Shown: positions 1 through 7,762, counted from the first letter of the stretch. The stretch: 21,312 nucleotides of DNA from an uncultured Pleurocapsa sp. (GCA_937884735.1 CAKZYI010000050.1:1-21312), one strand, 5' to 3'. Numbers and translations: made by a program. Notes: generated by a model from the sequence alone, not told the origin.

Positions 1-1136
1 TTGCTATCACCGCCACCATTGACATAGTTTACACGAGCAAAGTAAGTACCCGCAGCAGCCTGGTCGTAGTCAATAACATCGTTTGAACCAGCAAAGGCAT
101 AAGAGCCACTAATCAATTCATCGCCAGCATCTAAGACACCATCGTCATTGCTATCGCGATATAGCTGCAAGTCAGCATCATCTGTTTCATCCAGACTAGA
201 TAGAGAAAGATCTAAATTGCTAGTTTCACTAACGCTGAATTGATAAACATCGTTTTCAAATGTTCCTTGTGAAAGGTAAGTACTCCTCTCAACTGTATTG
301 CGGTCTATATTATCCAACTCATAGTTGTATTGATGGTTAAATAAGTTTTCTACCGTAGGTTCTTCCGAAACGAGGCTCAAGTTATAGTCAATAATTCCAT
401 CATCACCACCGTAGAAGTAATTGACGCGAGCAAAATAGCCCCCTGCTGCTGCATCGGCATAACGAACATAATCTTCTACATCTCCTCCGTTATGAGAACC
501 ATCAAGCAGTTCATCGTTAGCATCCAAGACACCATTGCTATTGCTGTCGCGATATAGTTGCAGGTCAGCATCATCCCCTGCGCTTAGGTTATGAAGAGAG
601 ACATCTAAATCTCCAGCTTCATCTAGAGAAAACTGATAAACATCATTTTCATAAGTCCCTTGCTCTAGATAAAGACTGGTTTCGTAGGGAGTGCGACCAA
701 CATAACCAATGTCGTAATTGTATTGATTTTCAAATAAATCTCCACCTTCGTCAGAGTCTTCAGTGTATAAAGATAAATCATAGTTCAGGTAGCTATCTTC
801 CCCTCCGTTGTAATAACTAACGCGAGTAAAATAAGTATCTTCTGTTGCGCCTTCTAGTTCAACTGTATCTACTGCATCAGCCTCATTATAAGAACCAACA
901 ATCAATTCATCTTCAGCATCTAGGTAACCGTTGTCGTTGCTGTCGCGATATAGTTCTAAATCTGCATCGTCTCCTGGGGTGGAAGTTAAAGAGATGTTTA
1001 AGTCACCTGCTTCTTCAACTTCAAATTGGTAGACATCATTTTCATAAGTTCCTTCTTCCAAATAAAGGCTCGTTTCGGTGGGTGTTCTGCCAACAGAACC
1101 AAGGTTAGAATTCCACTGATTTGCAAATAAATCCAT
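1..1136 (-). CDS. Large repeat protein with PPC-like/EF-hand-loop modules (3' end outside window)
   Basis: An open frame of 378 codons starts at ATG 1136 and runs off the left edge without a stop, so the C-terminus is missing. AGAGGA lies about ten bases before the ATG and supports the start. The product begins MDLFANQWNSN with no signal peptide. It is built of tandem modules starting near residues 2, 133 and 264 (131-132 aa each), each with 'SLYLEEGTYENDVYQF', a beta-rich 'DADLxLYRDSN' core and 'YFxRVxYxxGG'. This resembles bacterial pre-peptidase C-terminal (PPC) domains. Each module carries one EF-hand-like loop, D-x-N-x-[DN]-G-x-L-D-x-x-D, at about residues 65-76, 197-208 and 328-339. The protein is very acidic. 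By inference it is an exported Ca-binding surface or adhesin-like protein; lack of a signal peptide would suit type I secretion, but any RTX tail is outside the window. Family call fairly sure, function not. Confidence -1.
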   Translation of the reverse strand, partial: MDLFANQWNSNLGSVGRTPTETSLYLEEGTYENDVYQFEVEEAGDLNISLTSTPGDDADLELYRDSNDNGYLDAEDELIVGSYNEADAVDTVELEGATEDTYFTRVSYYNGGEDSYLNYDLSLYTEDSDEGGDLFENQYNYDIGYVGRTPYETSLYLEQGTYENDVYQFSLDEAGDLDVSLHNLSAGDDADLQLYRDSNSNGVLDANDELLDGSHNGGDVEDYVRYADAAAGGYFARVNYFYGGDDGIIDYNLSLVSEEPTVENLFNHQYNYELDNIDRNTVERSTYLSQGTFENDVYQFSVSETSNLDLSLSSLDETDDADLQLYRDSNDDGVLDAGDELISGSYAFAGSNDVIDYDQAAAGTYFARVNYVNGGGDS

Positions 1137-1347
1137 TTTCTTTTCCTCTGCGTTTGTGTGTTTTGTGTTTTGTATCCTGTAAACCTATACGCTTTTAGTA
1201 AACGGTTTATGCAGGTTGATGCACAAATAGAGCAAAAGTAACTGAATATCTGGATGTCTATTGCACTCAGGGCTTAGATTTGGCAAGAATTAGAGGGTCA
1301 GGAGTTAATTGTTACTATCTCCATTACCTCTCCATCCAACTACCTAA

Positions 1348-2607
1348 CTATCCTTCTGGTTTGACCAGAGAAATATAGGGCTTGCTTAAATAGCGATTGG
1401 CTACTTCATTAATCTGTTCAGAAGTAATTGGAGGAATTGCTGCTTGAAAATCGCGATCAAAATCTACTCCTAATCCTAATGTTTCATACCAGCCGTAGGT
1501 TTGAGCAATTTCACCATTGGTTTGTTTCCCCAGAGCATATTGTCCCAAGAGCTTATTTTTAGCTCCTTGTAATTCTTCTTCCGTAAGATTTATCTGGGTC
1601 AGACGCTCTACCTCGGTACTCAAACCTTCGATCGCAATTTGGGTATTGGTAGGTGCTGTTCCCATATAGGTTATGAAAGGGGCAGTATCTAAACGAGTCG
1701 GGAAGAATGCAGAAACGTCGTAAGCCAATCCTCTTTTTTCCCGTAATTCTACAAACAAACGACTGGAAAGCCCGTTACCAAGATAGGTACTAATTAGTTT
1801 TAAAACAGCGTAGTCTGGGCTACTAACCTTTGTTCCTAAATAACCCAACATCACAATAGACTGTTGAGTATCTTGGATAATTTCTCTTTGGGAGGGATTG
1901 GCGGTAGGAGAAATTAAGCTAGAGGTAGGACAAGGCTGCTGAGGGTTTTGCCAATCACCAAAGATAGAGGAGATTAGATCTATGCCTTGCTCTTGGGTTA
2001 TGCGCCCAGACAGACTAATTACTAAATTATCGGGACGAAAATAAGTTTGATGATAGTGCTGTAGATCTTCCCGACTCAAGGAAGCCACGCTAGTTTCTGT
2101 ACCTAATACCGATACTCCATAAGGATGTTGGGGATACATTTGCTGGCGCAGTTGATTGAAAGCCACGTTGAAAGGCTGTTCTTTTTGGGATTTAATGCCT
2201 TGTAGAGTCAGCTTGCGCTCCAATTCTACCTCCGCTTCTGGGAAAATAGGCGATCGCATTATTTCCCCCAAAAGCTCTAGCATCTCAGGAAAATCAGCCG
2301 ATACAGTCTTCAAACTCAAAGCAAATTAGTCAATCGAAGCATCAGCCCCCAACCCCGCACCAATAGACTCAATCTTTTCTGCAATCTTCAACGCCGATAG
2401 TTTGGCTGTTCCTTTGGTAATCACCGCCGAAACCAAATGAGCCAATCCTGCTTGCTCTGGTTTTTCAGCAATTGTCCCCGCCTCCTTAAGAAAAAAACGA
2501 CCTGAAATGATATCTGCTGCTTGGTTTTCGACAATAATCAAGGTGATACCATTATCGAGAACTAAGCGATGCAGGTTAGGAATAGCTATAGTGGAATTAG
2601 GAGACAT
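1348..2607 (-). pseudogene. M16-family (insulinase/processing peptidase-like) protein, broken by an in-frame TAA; non-catalytic type
   Basis: Two collinear segments in the same frame (codons 1-93 and 95-419) are separated only by TAA at 2328-2326, next to 'GADASID' and before 'FALSLKTVSADFPEMLEL'. Family members usually have Tyr or Thr-Tyr at this point, so TAT to TAA is the likely change. Rejoined, the 419-aa product has the usual length of a bacterial M16 chain: an N-terminal M16 domain and a second domain with the conserved R/Y region (FVELREKRGLAYDVSAF). The zinc motif HxxEH is replaced by HLVSA (residues 57-61), so the chain would not be catalytic by itself. In bacteria such chains usually pair with an adjacent catalytic M16 chain, and none lies next to this one. 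A TTG (2319) could restart a 323-aa fragment without the N-terminal strands. The start ATG sits inside a heptamer repeat with no visible Shine-Dalgarno. Either a recent pseudogene or a base-call error. Confidence -1.
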
Positions 2608-2652
2608 TTAACATTTAACATTTAACATTTAACATTTAACATTTAACATTTA
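2604..2652. repeat. Heptanucleotide short tandem repeat (7 x ACATTTA) over a start codon
   Basis: Seven perfect head-to-tail copies of ACATTTA (TAAATGT on the minus strand). The copy nearest the gene supplies the ATG of the M16 homologue at 2607. Every copy offers another ATG on the minus strand, but the 7-bp period shifts frame, so each upstream ATG reads Met-Leu-Asn-Val-Lys-Cys and then stops or runs into the next frame. Short tandemly repeated heptamers (STRRs) are known in cyanobacterial genomes. The array occupies the place where a ribosome-binding site would be expected. Confidence -1.
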
Positions 2653-2730
2653 TTAGTCATACAGTGAGTAGTTCATTTAATATTTTCTAGCCTCCTCATC
2701 CTTCATTCCTCATCCATCATCCCTTCAAAT

Positions 2731-4548
2731 ATGTCTTCCTTCCGCAATATTGTTGGTTACTTTAGTAAATATAAAGCGATCGCATTTTTTAGTATCGCCG
2801 CTTCTAGTCTGTTTGAAATCATCGATTTGGTTGTTCCTTACTGTATCGGACAGATTCTTAATGTCTTATCTAATCAGCGTCTAGACGCGCCGTTGACGGC
2901 TTTAATTAATTTGGTGCAAAGTGTTGGTAATTTTCCTGAAGGAAAATGGCTATCTTTGGGGGTGCTTTTGGGAATAGTGTTTATCGTAACGGTAGTGCGA
3001 TCGCCAATTCAGCCTTGGATTGGAGTATGGTATCATTGGGCGATCGCCCTAGAAGCTCGACGAGATCATTTTAGTAAGATACTCGCCAAAATACTGACTT
3101 TGCCTTTGGGTTATTATGATGAGAACAATCCTGGGCGTATTGCAGGAAGAGTCGCCAGGGGAATTGAAAATCATACCTGGACATATCCAGAAGTTGCAGG
3201 ACAACTAATACCCAAGCTAGCGCGAATATTGGGTATCTTTGTGATGATTTTATTTATTGAACCACCAATTGCGATCGCTTTTTTAATTTCTTTTATTGTG
3301 ATCCTAGGATATAGCTTAAAACTCCTGGTGATCATCATTAAAAAAGAAGAGTTACTAGAAAAGCATCAAGAAAACACTGAAAGTCGTACCTCAGAAATTA
3401 TTACCAACATTAAAACAGTTAAGTCTTTTGCTACCGAGGCTCAAGAATATAAAAGACAGCAGCAAAGATTTGAACGAGAGTTTAGATATGTCACCTATCG
3501 CATCCATAAAGGCTATGTCAATCTTATTACCTGGTCGCGCACTGTAATTCAAACCTGTGTCTTTTTGGTGTTGCTATTTACTCTAATTTCTACGGTAAGA
3601 GGAAATATTACCCTCGGACATTTCATCACCACCCTAACAGTCTCTAGCATGGCTTATTCTGAATTAGAACCCATCAGCCAGCTAGCAGAAATATTTGCTC
3701 GTCGCTATGCTTCTATGAGACGATTACACGACTTTATGCAAATGGAATCTGGAGTGGATGCAGCTAGTCTAACCGTTGAAGATGCCACAAATAATCCTTA
3801 CAAATTTACAGGTAAGCTAGAGTTTAGTCATCTTAGTTTTGGTTACGACCCAGATCGCCTTATCTTAGAAGACATTAATCTATTAGTAAAACCCTATCAA
3901 ACTGTAGCTTTAGTTGGTCGTTCTGGCTCAGGAAAATCTACTTTAGTCAAATTACTCTTCCGCTATTTTGAACCCCAGCAGGGAGAAATAAAGATTGATG
4001 GAGATAATATCAACAGTTTGGATACAGCGCGTTATCGTCGTCGCCTAGCTATTGTTCACCAAGATGTGGATATATTTAATGGTACAGTCTGGGATAATCT
4101 AACTTATGGAAACCCCAAAGTACCAAGAGAACAGGTAAAACAAGCCTGTGCCATAGCTAGAGTTGACGAATTTATTCACGAACTACCCAATGGCTATCTG
4201 ACTGTTGTAGGAGAACGAGGAGTAAGGCTTTCTGGAGGACAAAAACAGCGTTTGGGTATTGCTAGAGCGTTGGTTGTCGATCCTGATATTCTTATCTTCG
4301 ACGAAGCTACCTCTAGTTTAGATTATGAGTCAGAGCGATCGATCCAGCTAGCAATGAAGTCTATATTAGGTACTCGTACTACTCTGATTATTGCTCACCG
4401 TTTGAGTACCATCCGCGAAGCAGACAAGATAGTGGTTTTGGATGGGGGGAAAATTATCGAAACAGGTAGCCATAATGAACTGCTAAACCAAGGCGGTATT
4501 TATCAGCGTCTTCATTCTCTCCAAGAAACAGGAGAAATATTTGGCTAG
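2731..4548 (+). CDS. ABC exporter, fused permease-ATPase half-transporter (MsbA/ABCB type)
   Basis: A full-length half-transporter of 605 aa. The N-terminal ~320 residues hold the six-helix exporter membrane domain (hydrophobic stretches near residues 15-45, 70-95, 160-205 and 275-300). The C-terminal ATPase has Walker A GRSGSGKST (396-404), the signature LSGGQ (500-504), Walker B ILIFDE (520-525), a D-loop SSLD and the H-loop histidine at 556. It would act as a homodimer or heterodimer in the inner membrane, exporting an amphipathic compound or peptide; the substrate cannot be read from the sequence. There is no N-terminal peptidase C39 domain and no linked membrane-fusion gene, so it is not obviously the type I secretion ATPase for the giant exoproteins nearby. 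It is divergent from the M16 homologue, with a CT-rich leader and no clear Shine-Dalgarno before the ATG. Confidence -1.
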   Translation: MSSFRNIVGYFSKYKAIAFFSIAASSLFEIIDLVVPYCIGQILNVLSNQRLDAPLTALINLVQSVGNFPEGKWLSLGVLLGIVFIVTVVRSPIQPWIGVWYHWAIALEARRDHFSKILAKILTLPLGYYDENNPGRIAGRVARGIENHTWTYPEVAGQLIPKLARILGIFVMILFIEPPIAIAFLISFIVILGYSLKLLVIIIKKEELLEKHQENTESRTSEIITNIKTVKSFATEAQEYKRQQQRFEREFRYVTYRIHKGYVNLITWSRTVIQTCVFLVLLFTLISTVRGNITLGHFITTLTVSSMAYSELEPISQLAEIFARRYASMRRLHDFMQMESGVDAASLTVEDATNNPYKFTGKLEFSHLSFGYDPDRLILEDINLLVKPYQTVALVGRSGSGKSTLVKLLFRYFEPQQGEIKIDGDNINSLDTARYRRRLAIVHQDVDIFNGTVWDNLTYGNPKVPREQVKQACAIARVDEFIHELPNGYLTVVGERGVRLSGGQKQRLGIARALVVDPDILIFDEATSSLDYESERSIQLAMKSILGTRTTLIIAHRLSTIREADKIVVLDGGKIIETGSHNELLNQGGIYQRLHSLQETGEIFG

Positions 4549-4570
4549 CAGCTTTCAACAATTTAGGAGT

Positions 4571-4720
4571 AAAAATGGTCTAGCTCAAGACAGTATTATT
4601 AAGTGCGAACAAATTAGAGCGATCGCAAAATCTCGTCTATCTCGCAAATGGGGCAGGTTGAGCAAAGAGGATTTAGTCAAAGTAGAGGCTGCACTAAAAA
4701 TCGTTTTGTTATTAGAGTAA
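4571..4720 (+). pseudogene. C-terminal remnant of a MazF/PemK-type toxin
   Basis: Just after the ABC gene, in another frame, 49 codons read KNGLAQDSIIKCEQIRAI... followed by 'RLSRKWGRLSKEDLVKVEAAL' and end at TAA 4720. This is the typical C-terminal half of MazF/PemK endoribonuclease toxins (conserved 'NGL-x-DS-xI...EQIRAI' and 'GRLSxEDxxKVxxAL'). The N-terminal half with the catalytic strands is absent. The frame is open a little further upstream (a TTG near 4542), but that part does not match the family. No antitoxin reading frame is visible on either side. I read it as the scar of a lost toxin-antitoxin module. A short expressed peptide is possible but less likely. Confidence -1.
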
Positions 4721-4783
4721 ATAACATCCCTCAGTATAATTTACATTAGTCCTATCCTAATTGACCTAAGTTGGGAAATTCAA

Positions 4784-5560
4784 ATGCAACGTCTGGCTCG
4801 TCTGACATTAATCTTTGCTATTTTATTTGCTGTTTTTATCATTGCGCCAGCTTTCAATAGCGATCGCTTTATCCTTTATCCACTTATGAAAAGCGGAGAT
4901 GCTATAGACCATTTAACACCTTTAGTTTTAATTCCTCTGTATTGGTTGCTGTTTCAAATTCATCCCCATTATCCACCCAGTCAAAAACAAATACTTCTTT
5001 TTCTCATATTTGCTGTTTTGTGGATTCAGGGTCAAGGTATGCACCTGGTCGCCAACTCCATAGGACATCTAATAGCAGCCAATTCTAGCAGTGGAGTCAA
5101 ACAACTGACTTACTTCTATGATGAAATATTAAGTCACTATATCTGGCATGTCGGACTCGTTGGCTTATCAGCACTTTTAATTTATCGGCAGTGGCAAAAT
5201 CCTTTTTTTAAGCAAAGTTCGGGATTAAAATTAGAGACTGCGGCGGGAATTATTCACGGGTTTGTCTACTTTATCGATATTGTAGAATCAGCGACCACTA
5301 TTTTAGGCGTTCCATTTGCTGTAGGAGTTGTCTTGTTTACTTTAGTTTGGGGACGGCAATATGGGAAGCAGATTAAGCCTAGAGGCTTCAGTCAATCTTC
5401 GATTGTCGAAGTCCCTACAGGACTTTTAGGACATTTACGCCAACAGCCGATTCTGGCATTCTTTTTTGTGTCCTATTCGATCGCCTGCCTATTTTTCTTG
5501 GGTTGGGGAATATATTGGGGAGGACTGCCAGAGTTTAGCAAAGTAGGAATTATTGATTAG
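4784..5560 (+). CDS. Polytopic membrane protein of unknown family, rich in intramembrane His/Asp/Glu
   Basis: 258 aa with about seven predicted membrane helices (near residues 5-24, 43-58, 69-86, 117-134, 153-168, 172-190 and 222-246). I do not recognise the family. Polar residues that look conserved lie in or beside helices: H43; H87 and H95 (within GQGMHLVANSIGH); D113, E114, H118 and H122 (YFYDEILSHYIWH); H159 (IIHGF); D165 and E168. Such a spread of His and acidic residues resembles intramembrane metal or proton sites, but this is inference only. The start follows AAGTTGGGAAATTCAA without a strong ribosome-binding site. The gene stands alone on its strand, with the MazF remnant upstream and a convergent gene downstream. 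Confidence -1.
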   Translation: MQRLARLTLIFAILFAVFIIAPAFNSDRFILYPLMKSGDAIDHLTPLVLIPLYWLLFQIHPHYPPSQKQILLFLIFAVLWIQGQGMHLVANSIGHLIAANSSSGVKQLTYFYDEILSHYIWHVGLVGLSALLIYRQWQNPFFKQSSGLKLETAAGIIHGFVYFIDIVESATTILGVPFAVGVVLFTLVWGRQYGKQIKPRGFSQSSIVEVPTGLLGHLRQQPILAFFFVSYSIACLFFLGWGIYWGGLPEFSKVGIID

Positions 5561-5614
5561 TCATGCTCAAAGCACTCAATACTGATGTTTTTGCCTTTTT
5601 ATTCGTCACTGTTA

Positions 5615-6172
5615 TTAAATGTATGGATAGTTTTCTTCTTCTCTGGGGGATAATTGAAACTGGTAGCGTCTTTTTAAGCGAAAAATTAGTCGCTTGAGAT
5701 ATTGATTAGCCGTATCTTCATACACAAAATCAGTAATTAACTCTTGAGTAATTAAAGAGCAGTTAGCAAGATTAGTTGGGTAATATTCTGCTTCGGAAGA
5801 CGATATTACTCTCAGTGGTAGGGTATCTGGAACTTTATTTATATTTTCTTGGCTTAAATCTTTCAAATACCAATCGGTTGGTTTATTCGCTGGATGTGCA
5901 TGAACACTTTCAAAGACCATCATTTTATTAGTGCATTCAAACCACCTATCAGCATTGGCATTTTCAAAATATTCATGGTCATAGACCAGATCGCACTTAT
6001 ATTCGCTAAAATTTAAGTCATCTGAATTTGCCGTTTTTTTAGCTATATACAGAGAGAATTCGCCATTATGGCGAATTCTCTGATACTTTTTATGGCTAAA
6101 TTCACATTCGGAGTGAACTCTAGCAGCTAAAAAATTGAGCATAAACAGAGTAGAAACAATAAGCTTGATCAT
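5615..6172 (-). CDS. Secreted protein of unknown function with four cysteines
   Basis: 185 aa. Residues 1-21 form a classic Sec signal peptide (MIKLIVSTLFMLNFLAARVHS) with likely cleavage just before Glu-Cys. The mature part has four cysteines (23, 60, 80, 138), enough for two disulfides in the periplasm or outside the cell, and a basic region near the C-terminus (RLIFRLKRRY). I do not recognise a family. It converges on the upstream membrane protein gene, with 54 bp between their ends, and stands about 220 bp from tRNA-Asn. A perfect 14-bp inverted repeat sits inside codons 31-40. The single-gene layout and lack of family suggest an accessory gene; I am fairly sure it is coding because of the signal peptide and its length. 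Confidence -1.
   Translation of the reverse strand: MIKLIVSTLFMLNFLAARVHSECEFSHKKYQRIRHNGEFSLYIAKKTANSDDLNFSEYKCDLVYDHEYFENANADRWFECTNKMMVFESVHAHPANKPTDWYLKDLSQENINKVPDTLPLRVISSSEAEYYPTNLANCSLITQELITDFVYEDTANQYLKRLIFRLKRRYQFQLSPREEENYPYI
6053..6081. repeat. 29-bp near-perfect palindrome inside the secreted-protein gene
   Basis: AGAGAATTCGCCAT, then a single central T, then the exact reverse complement ATGGCGAATTCTCT. It falls in codons 31-40 (QRIRHNGEFS) of the 185-aa gene, about 90 nt after the start codon. In mRNA it would fold into a strong stem with a loop of only a few bases. Confidence -1.
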
Positions 6173-6392
6173 AAATTAGATAAAAGGATGAATCTATTCT
6201 TTAATCCATAGCAGATTTAATAGATCTTGCTTTAGTAAATAATCACTAATTGCATTTTGAAAGTGTGATCGACTGCATCTGAATATGCTTTGATAAGCTT
6301 AGAATTCTGTATGGGTGAAATACTCTCACAAAACTCGCTCAACCGAGGTGTAGCCTACTTAACGTAAACCTCACAATATGATGTATTTAAAA

Positions 6393-6464
6393 CTCCCCAG
6401 GTAGGATTTGAACCTACGACCAATCGATTAACAGTCGACCGCTCTGCCACTGAGCTACTGAGGA
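6393..6464 (-). tRNA. tRNA-Asn (GTT)
   Basis: A 72-nt cloverleaf on the minus strand. The acceptor stem is TCCTCAG pairing with CTGGGGA (one G-T pair), with discriminator G. The D arm is GCTCAGTGGCAGAGC, the anticodon loop CTGTTAA gives GTT, and the T arm is GTAGG TTCGAAT CCTAC. CCA is not encoded. It stands alone between two divergent protein genes. Confidence -1.
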
Positions 6465-6484
6465 TCAGTTGCTTGACATATGTC

Positions 6485-6513
6485 ATAATAACGAAACCCA
6501 GAACAATTGGCAA
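6485..6513 (-). promoter_or_regulatory. Sigma-70-type promoter for tRNA-Asn
   Basis: On the minus strand, TTGCCA (6513-6508) and TATTAT (6490-6485) are separated by exactly 17 bp. The -10 box ends about 20 nt before the tRNA 5' end, as expected for a short leader. A 12-bp perfect palindrome TGACATATGTCA (6474-6485) directly follows and touches the -10 box, covering the predicted start site. Confidence -1.
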
Positions 6514-6596
6514 GTATTTTAGCAAAAAAAGATTTTGTCCTACCGATTCACCTACTACTAAGGATATCCTAGAGATAAAGCGAGCTTCATCTCCTC

Positions 6597-7067
6597 ATGC
6601 TTATCAACCGCCATCAAACAGTCTATCTTTCTTTTATTTCAACGGATTTCCCCGTTTGGAACGTAATTGAAGCGACTGCTTCTCTATATCAAAAAGACCA
6701 AGAAAGATTTCATTTATTGCTCAATCAGCAAAATTTACCTCAATCAGTTTTTCCTGATAACCAAGAGAAGTTTGATCGGGGACTATTTTGGCTAGAAATT
6801 ACTCCCTATCGAGTAATACTGACAATGCAAAGCAATAATAGATTGAGCTACCGACACTTTTGGGAAAAGGGAATATATGGAGTCAGTCGATATTGTCTTA
6901 GTAGCGATCCTGATGAGCCAGGTAAATCTATCAGGTTTAGCAATTTCACCCGCTATCTGAAAGTAGAGCAAGATGTTTACCCCAAGAATGTCAGAATTGA
7001 ATATGAAATGTGGTCTGAAAAAGTACAGCTAGGCTCTTATATTCTTCATTTAGATCTAAGTCAGTAA
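6597..7067 (+). CDS. Conserved-looking hypothetical protein (156 aa)
   Basis: The 156-aa product starts MLINRHQTVYLSFISTDF and has no signal peptide, membrane segment or motif that I recognise. It is mixed alpha/beta in composition, with many aromatic residues (for example FWLEITPYRVIL and YRHFWEKGIYGVSRY), which suggests a folded soluble protein. Codon use is like the neighbours, and no competing frame is convincing; a 65-aa frame overlapping its 5' end is much poorer. It lies divergent from tRNA-Asn and converges with rimM, with only 15 bp between the two stop codons. The ribosome-binding site is weak, so the exact start is uncertain. Confidence -1.
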   Translation: MLINRHQTVYLSFISTDFPVWNVIEATASLYQKDQERFHLLLNQQNLPQSVFPDNQEKFDRGLFWLEITPYRVILTMQSNNRLSYRHFWEKGIYGVSRYCLSSDPDEPGKSIRFSNFTRYLKVEQDVYPKNVRIEYEMWSEKVQLGSYILHLDLSQ

Positions 7068-7079
7068 TTTGATTACTGA
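7061..7079. repeat. Short inverted repeat between convergent genes
   Basis: TCAGTAAT, TTG, ATTACTGA: a perfect 8-bp stem with a 3-nt loop overlapping the stop codon of the 156-aa gene and ending just before the rimM stop. It could serve both strands as a weak terminator, but there is no U-run on either side. Confidence -1.
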
Positions 7080-7082
7080 TTA

Positions 7083-7721
7083 CTATTCCGTTTCGTGAAT
7101 GTTTATTAATCCGTCGGGAGGAGATATTTCTATTTTTTGATTGGAGATATCGACGATGGGTACTATTTCTCTAACAAAAGGGACGAATATTGTTATCGGT
7201 TTTTTAGATTTAGATTTAGATTTTTTACGTTTGGTACGACGACTAATTTTAGATAAATCTTTTTCTACTTTGGCTTCTATTTCTGGTTGCTTGTGTAGCC
7301 TAATTTCCAGTAAATCGTTTCCTGCTGAATAAAGATCGACTACCACGCCAATATTTTCTTGGGTTTCTTGATGAAAAACTTCTAACCCAACTAAATCTGA
7401 CACATGATACTCATCTTTCTGTAGTTTAGGGCGATCGCTTTTATTTACCAATAGTTTGTGGTTGCGAAATTCTTCAGCCGCTTCCCGACTCTCTACACCC
7501 TCTAATTTAATTACATACAGATTTTTCCCTGCAATATATCTTCCTCCCTTCAACTGCATCTCTTTAATTGTTGAAGTTTTGGGATCTTGCAGCCACCTTA
7601 TACCAGCTTTGGTAAATCGTTCGGGAAAATCAGAATCAGGATATACTCGCAATTCTCCCTTCAATCCCTGGGGAGAGGTAATTGTCCCCACTTCCAACCA
7701 TTCTATTTCTTCAGTACTCAT
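7083..7721 (-). CDS. rimM: Ribosome maturation factor RimM
   Basis: RimM binds ribosomal protein S19 and the 30S head and helps 16S rRNA processing. The 212-aa product has the N-terminal RimM domain (WLEVGTITSPQGLKGELRV, residues 8-26; GVESREAAEEFR) and a C-terminal PRC-barrel (DEYHVSDLVGLEV from about 103; PFVREIVPIVD). I chose ATG 7721; the frame extends three codons to a TTG at 7730, but cyanobacterial RimM usually starts shortly before 'W-x-x-V-G-x-I'. It is longer than the usual ~170-180 aa because a very basic, Ser/Lys-rich insert (about 150-175, RRTKRKKSKSKSKK) splits the PRC-barrel. It follows avtA by 41 bp on the same strand, so the two are probably co-transcribed. Confidence -1.
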   Translation of the reverse strand: MSTEEIEWLEVGTITSPQGLKGELRVYPDSDFPERFTKAGIRWLQDPKTSTIKEMQLKGGRYIAGKNLYVIKLEGVESREAAEEFRNHKLLVNKSDRPKLQKDEYHVSDLVGLEVFHQETQENIGVVVDLYSAGNDLLEIRLHKQPEIEAKVEKDLSKISRRTKRKKSKSKSKKPITIFVPFVREIVPIVDISNQKIEISPPDGLINIHETE

Positions 7722-7762
7722 TATATGCAAAGCGGTATCCTTTAGGACTTATTACTTATTAT

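Noticed and set aside
845..1108. Plus-strand frame of 87 codons
   Set aside because: It is antisense to the first PPC-like module and has a composition (His/Leu/Arg-rich) typical of a shadow frame.
2604..2652. CRISPR-like array
   Set aside because: The unit is 7 bp with no spacers and is a simple tandem repeat; no cas genes are in the window.
2731..4548. ABC gene as the type I secretion ATPase for the RTX exoprotein
   Set aside because: It lacks a C39-like N-terminal domain and a linked membrane-fusion partner, lies more than 8 kb away, and is on the other strand.
6473..6670. Plus-strand frame of 65 codons before the 156-aa gene
   Set aside because: It overlaps the tRNA-Asn promoter and the start of the better 156-aa frame, and its product shows no recognisable feature.
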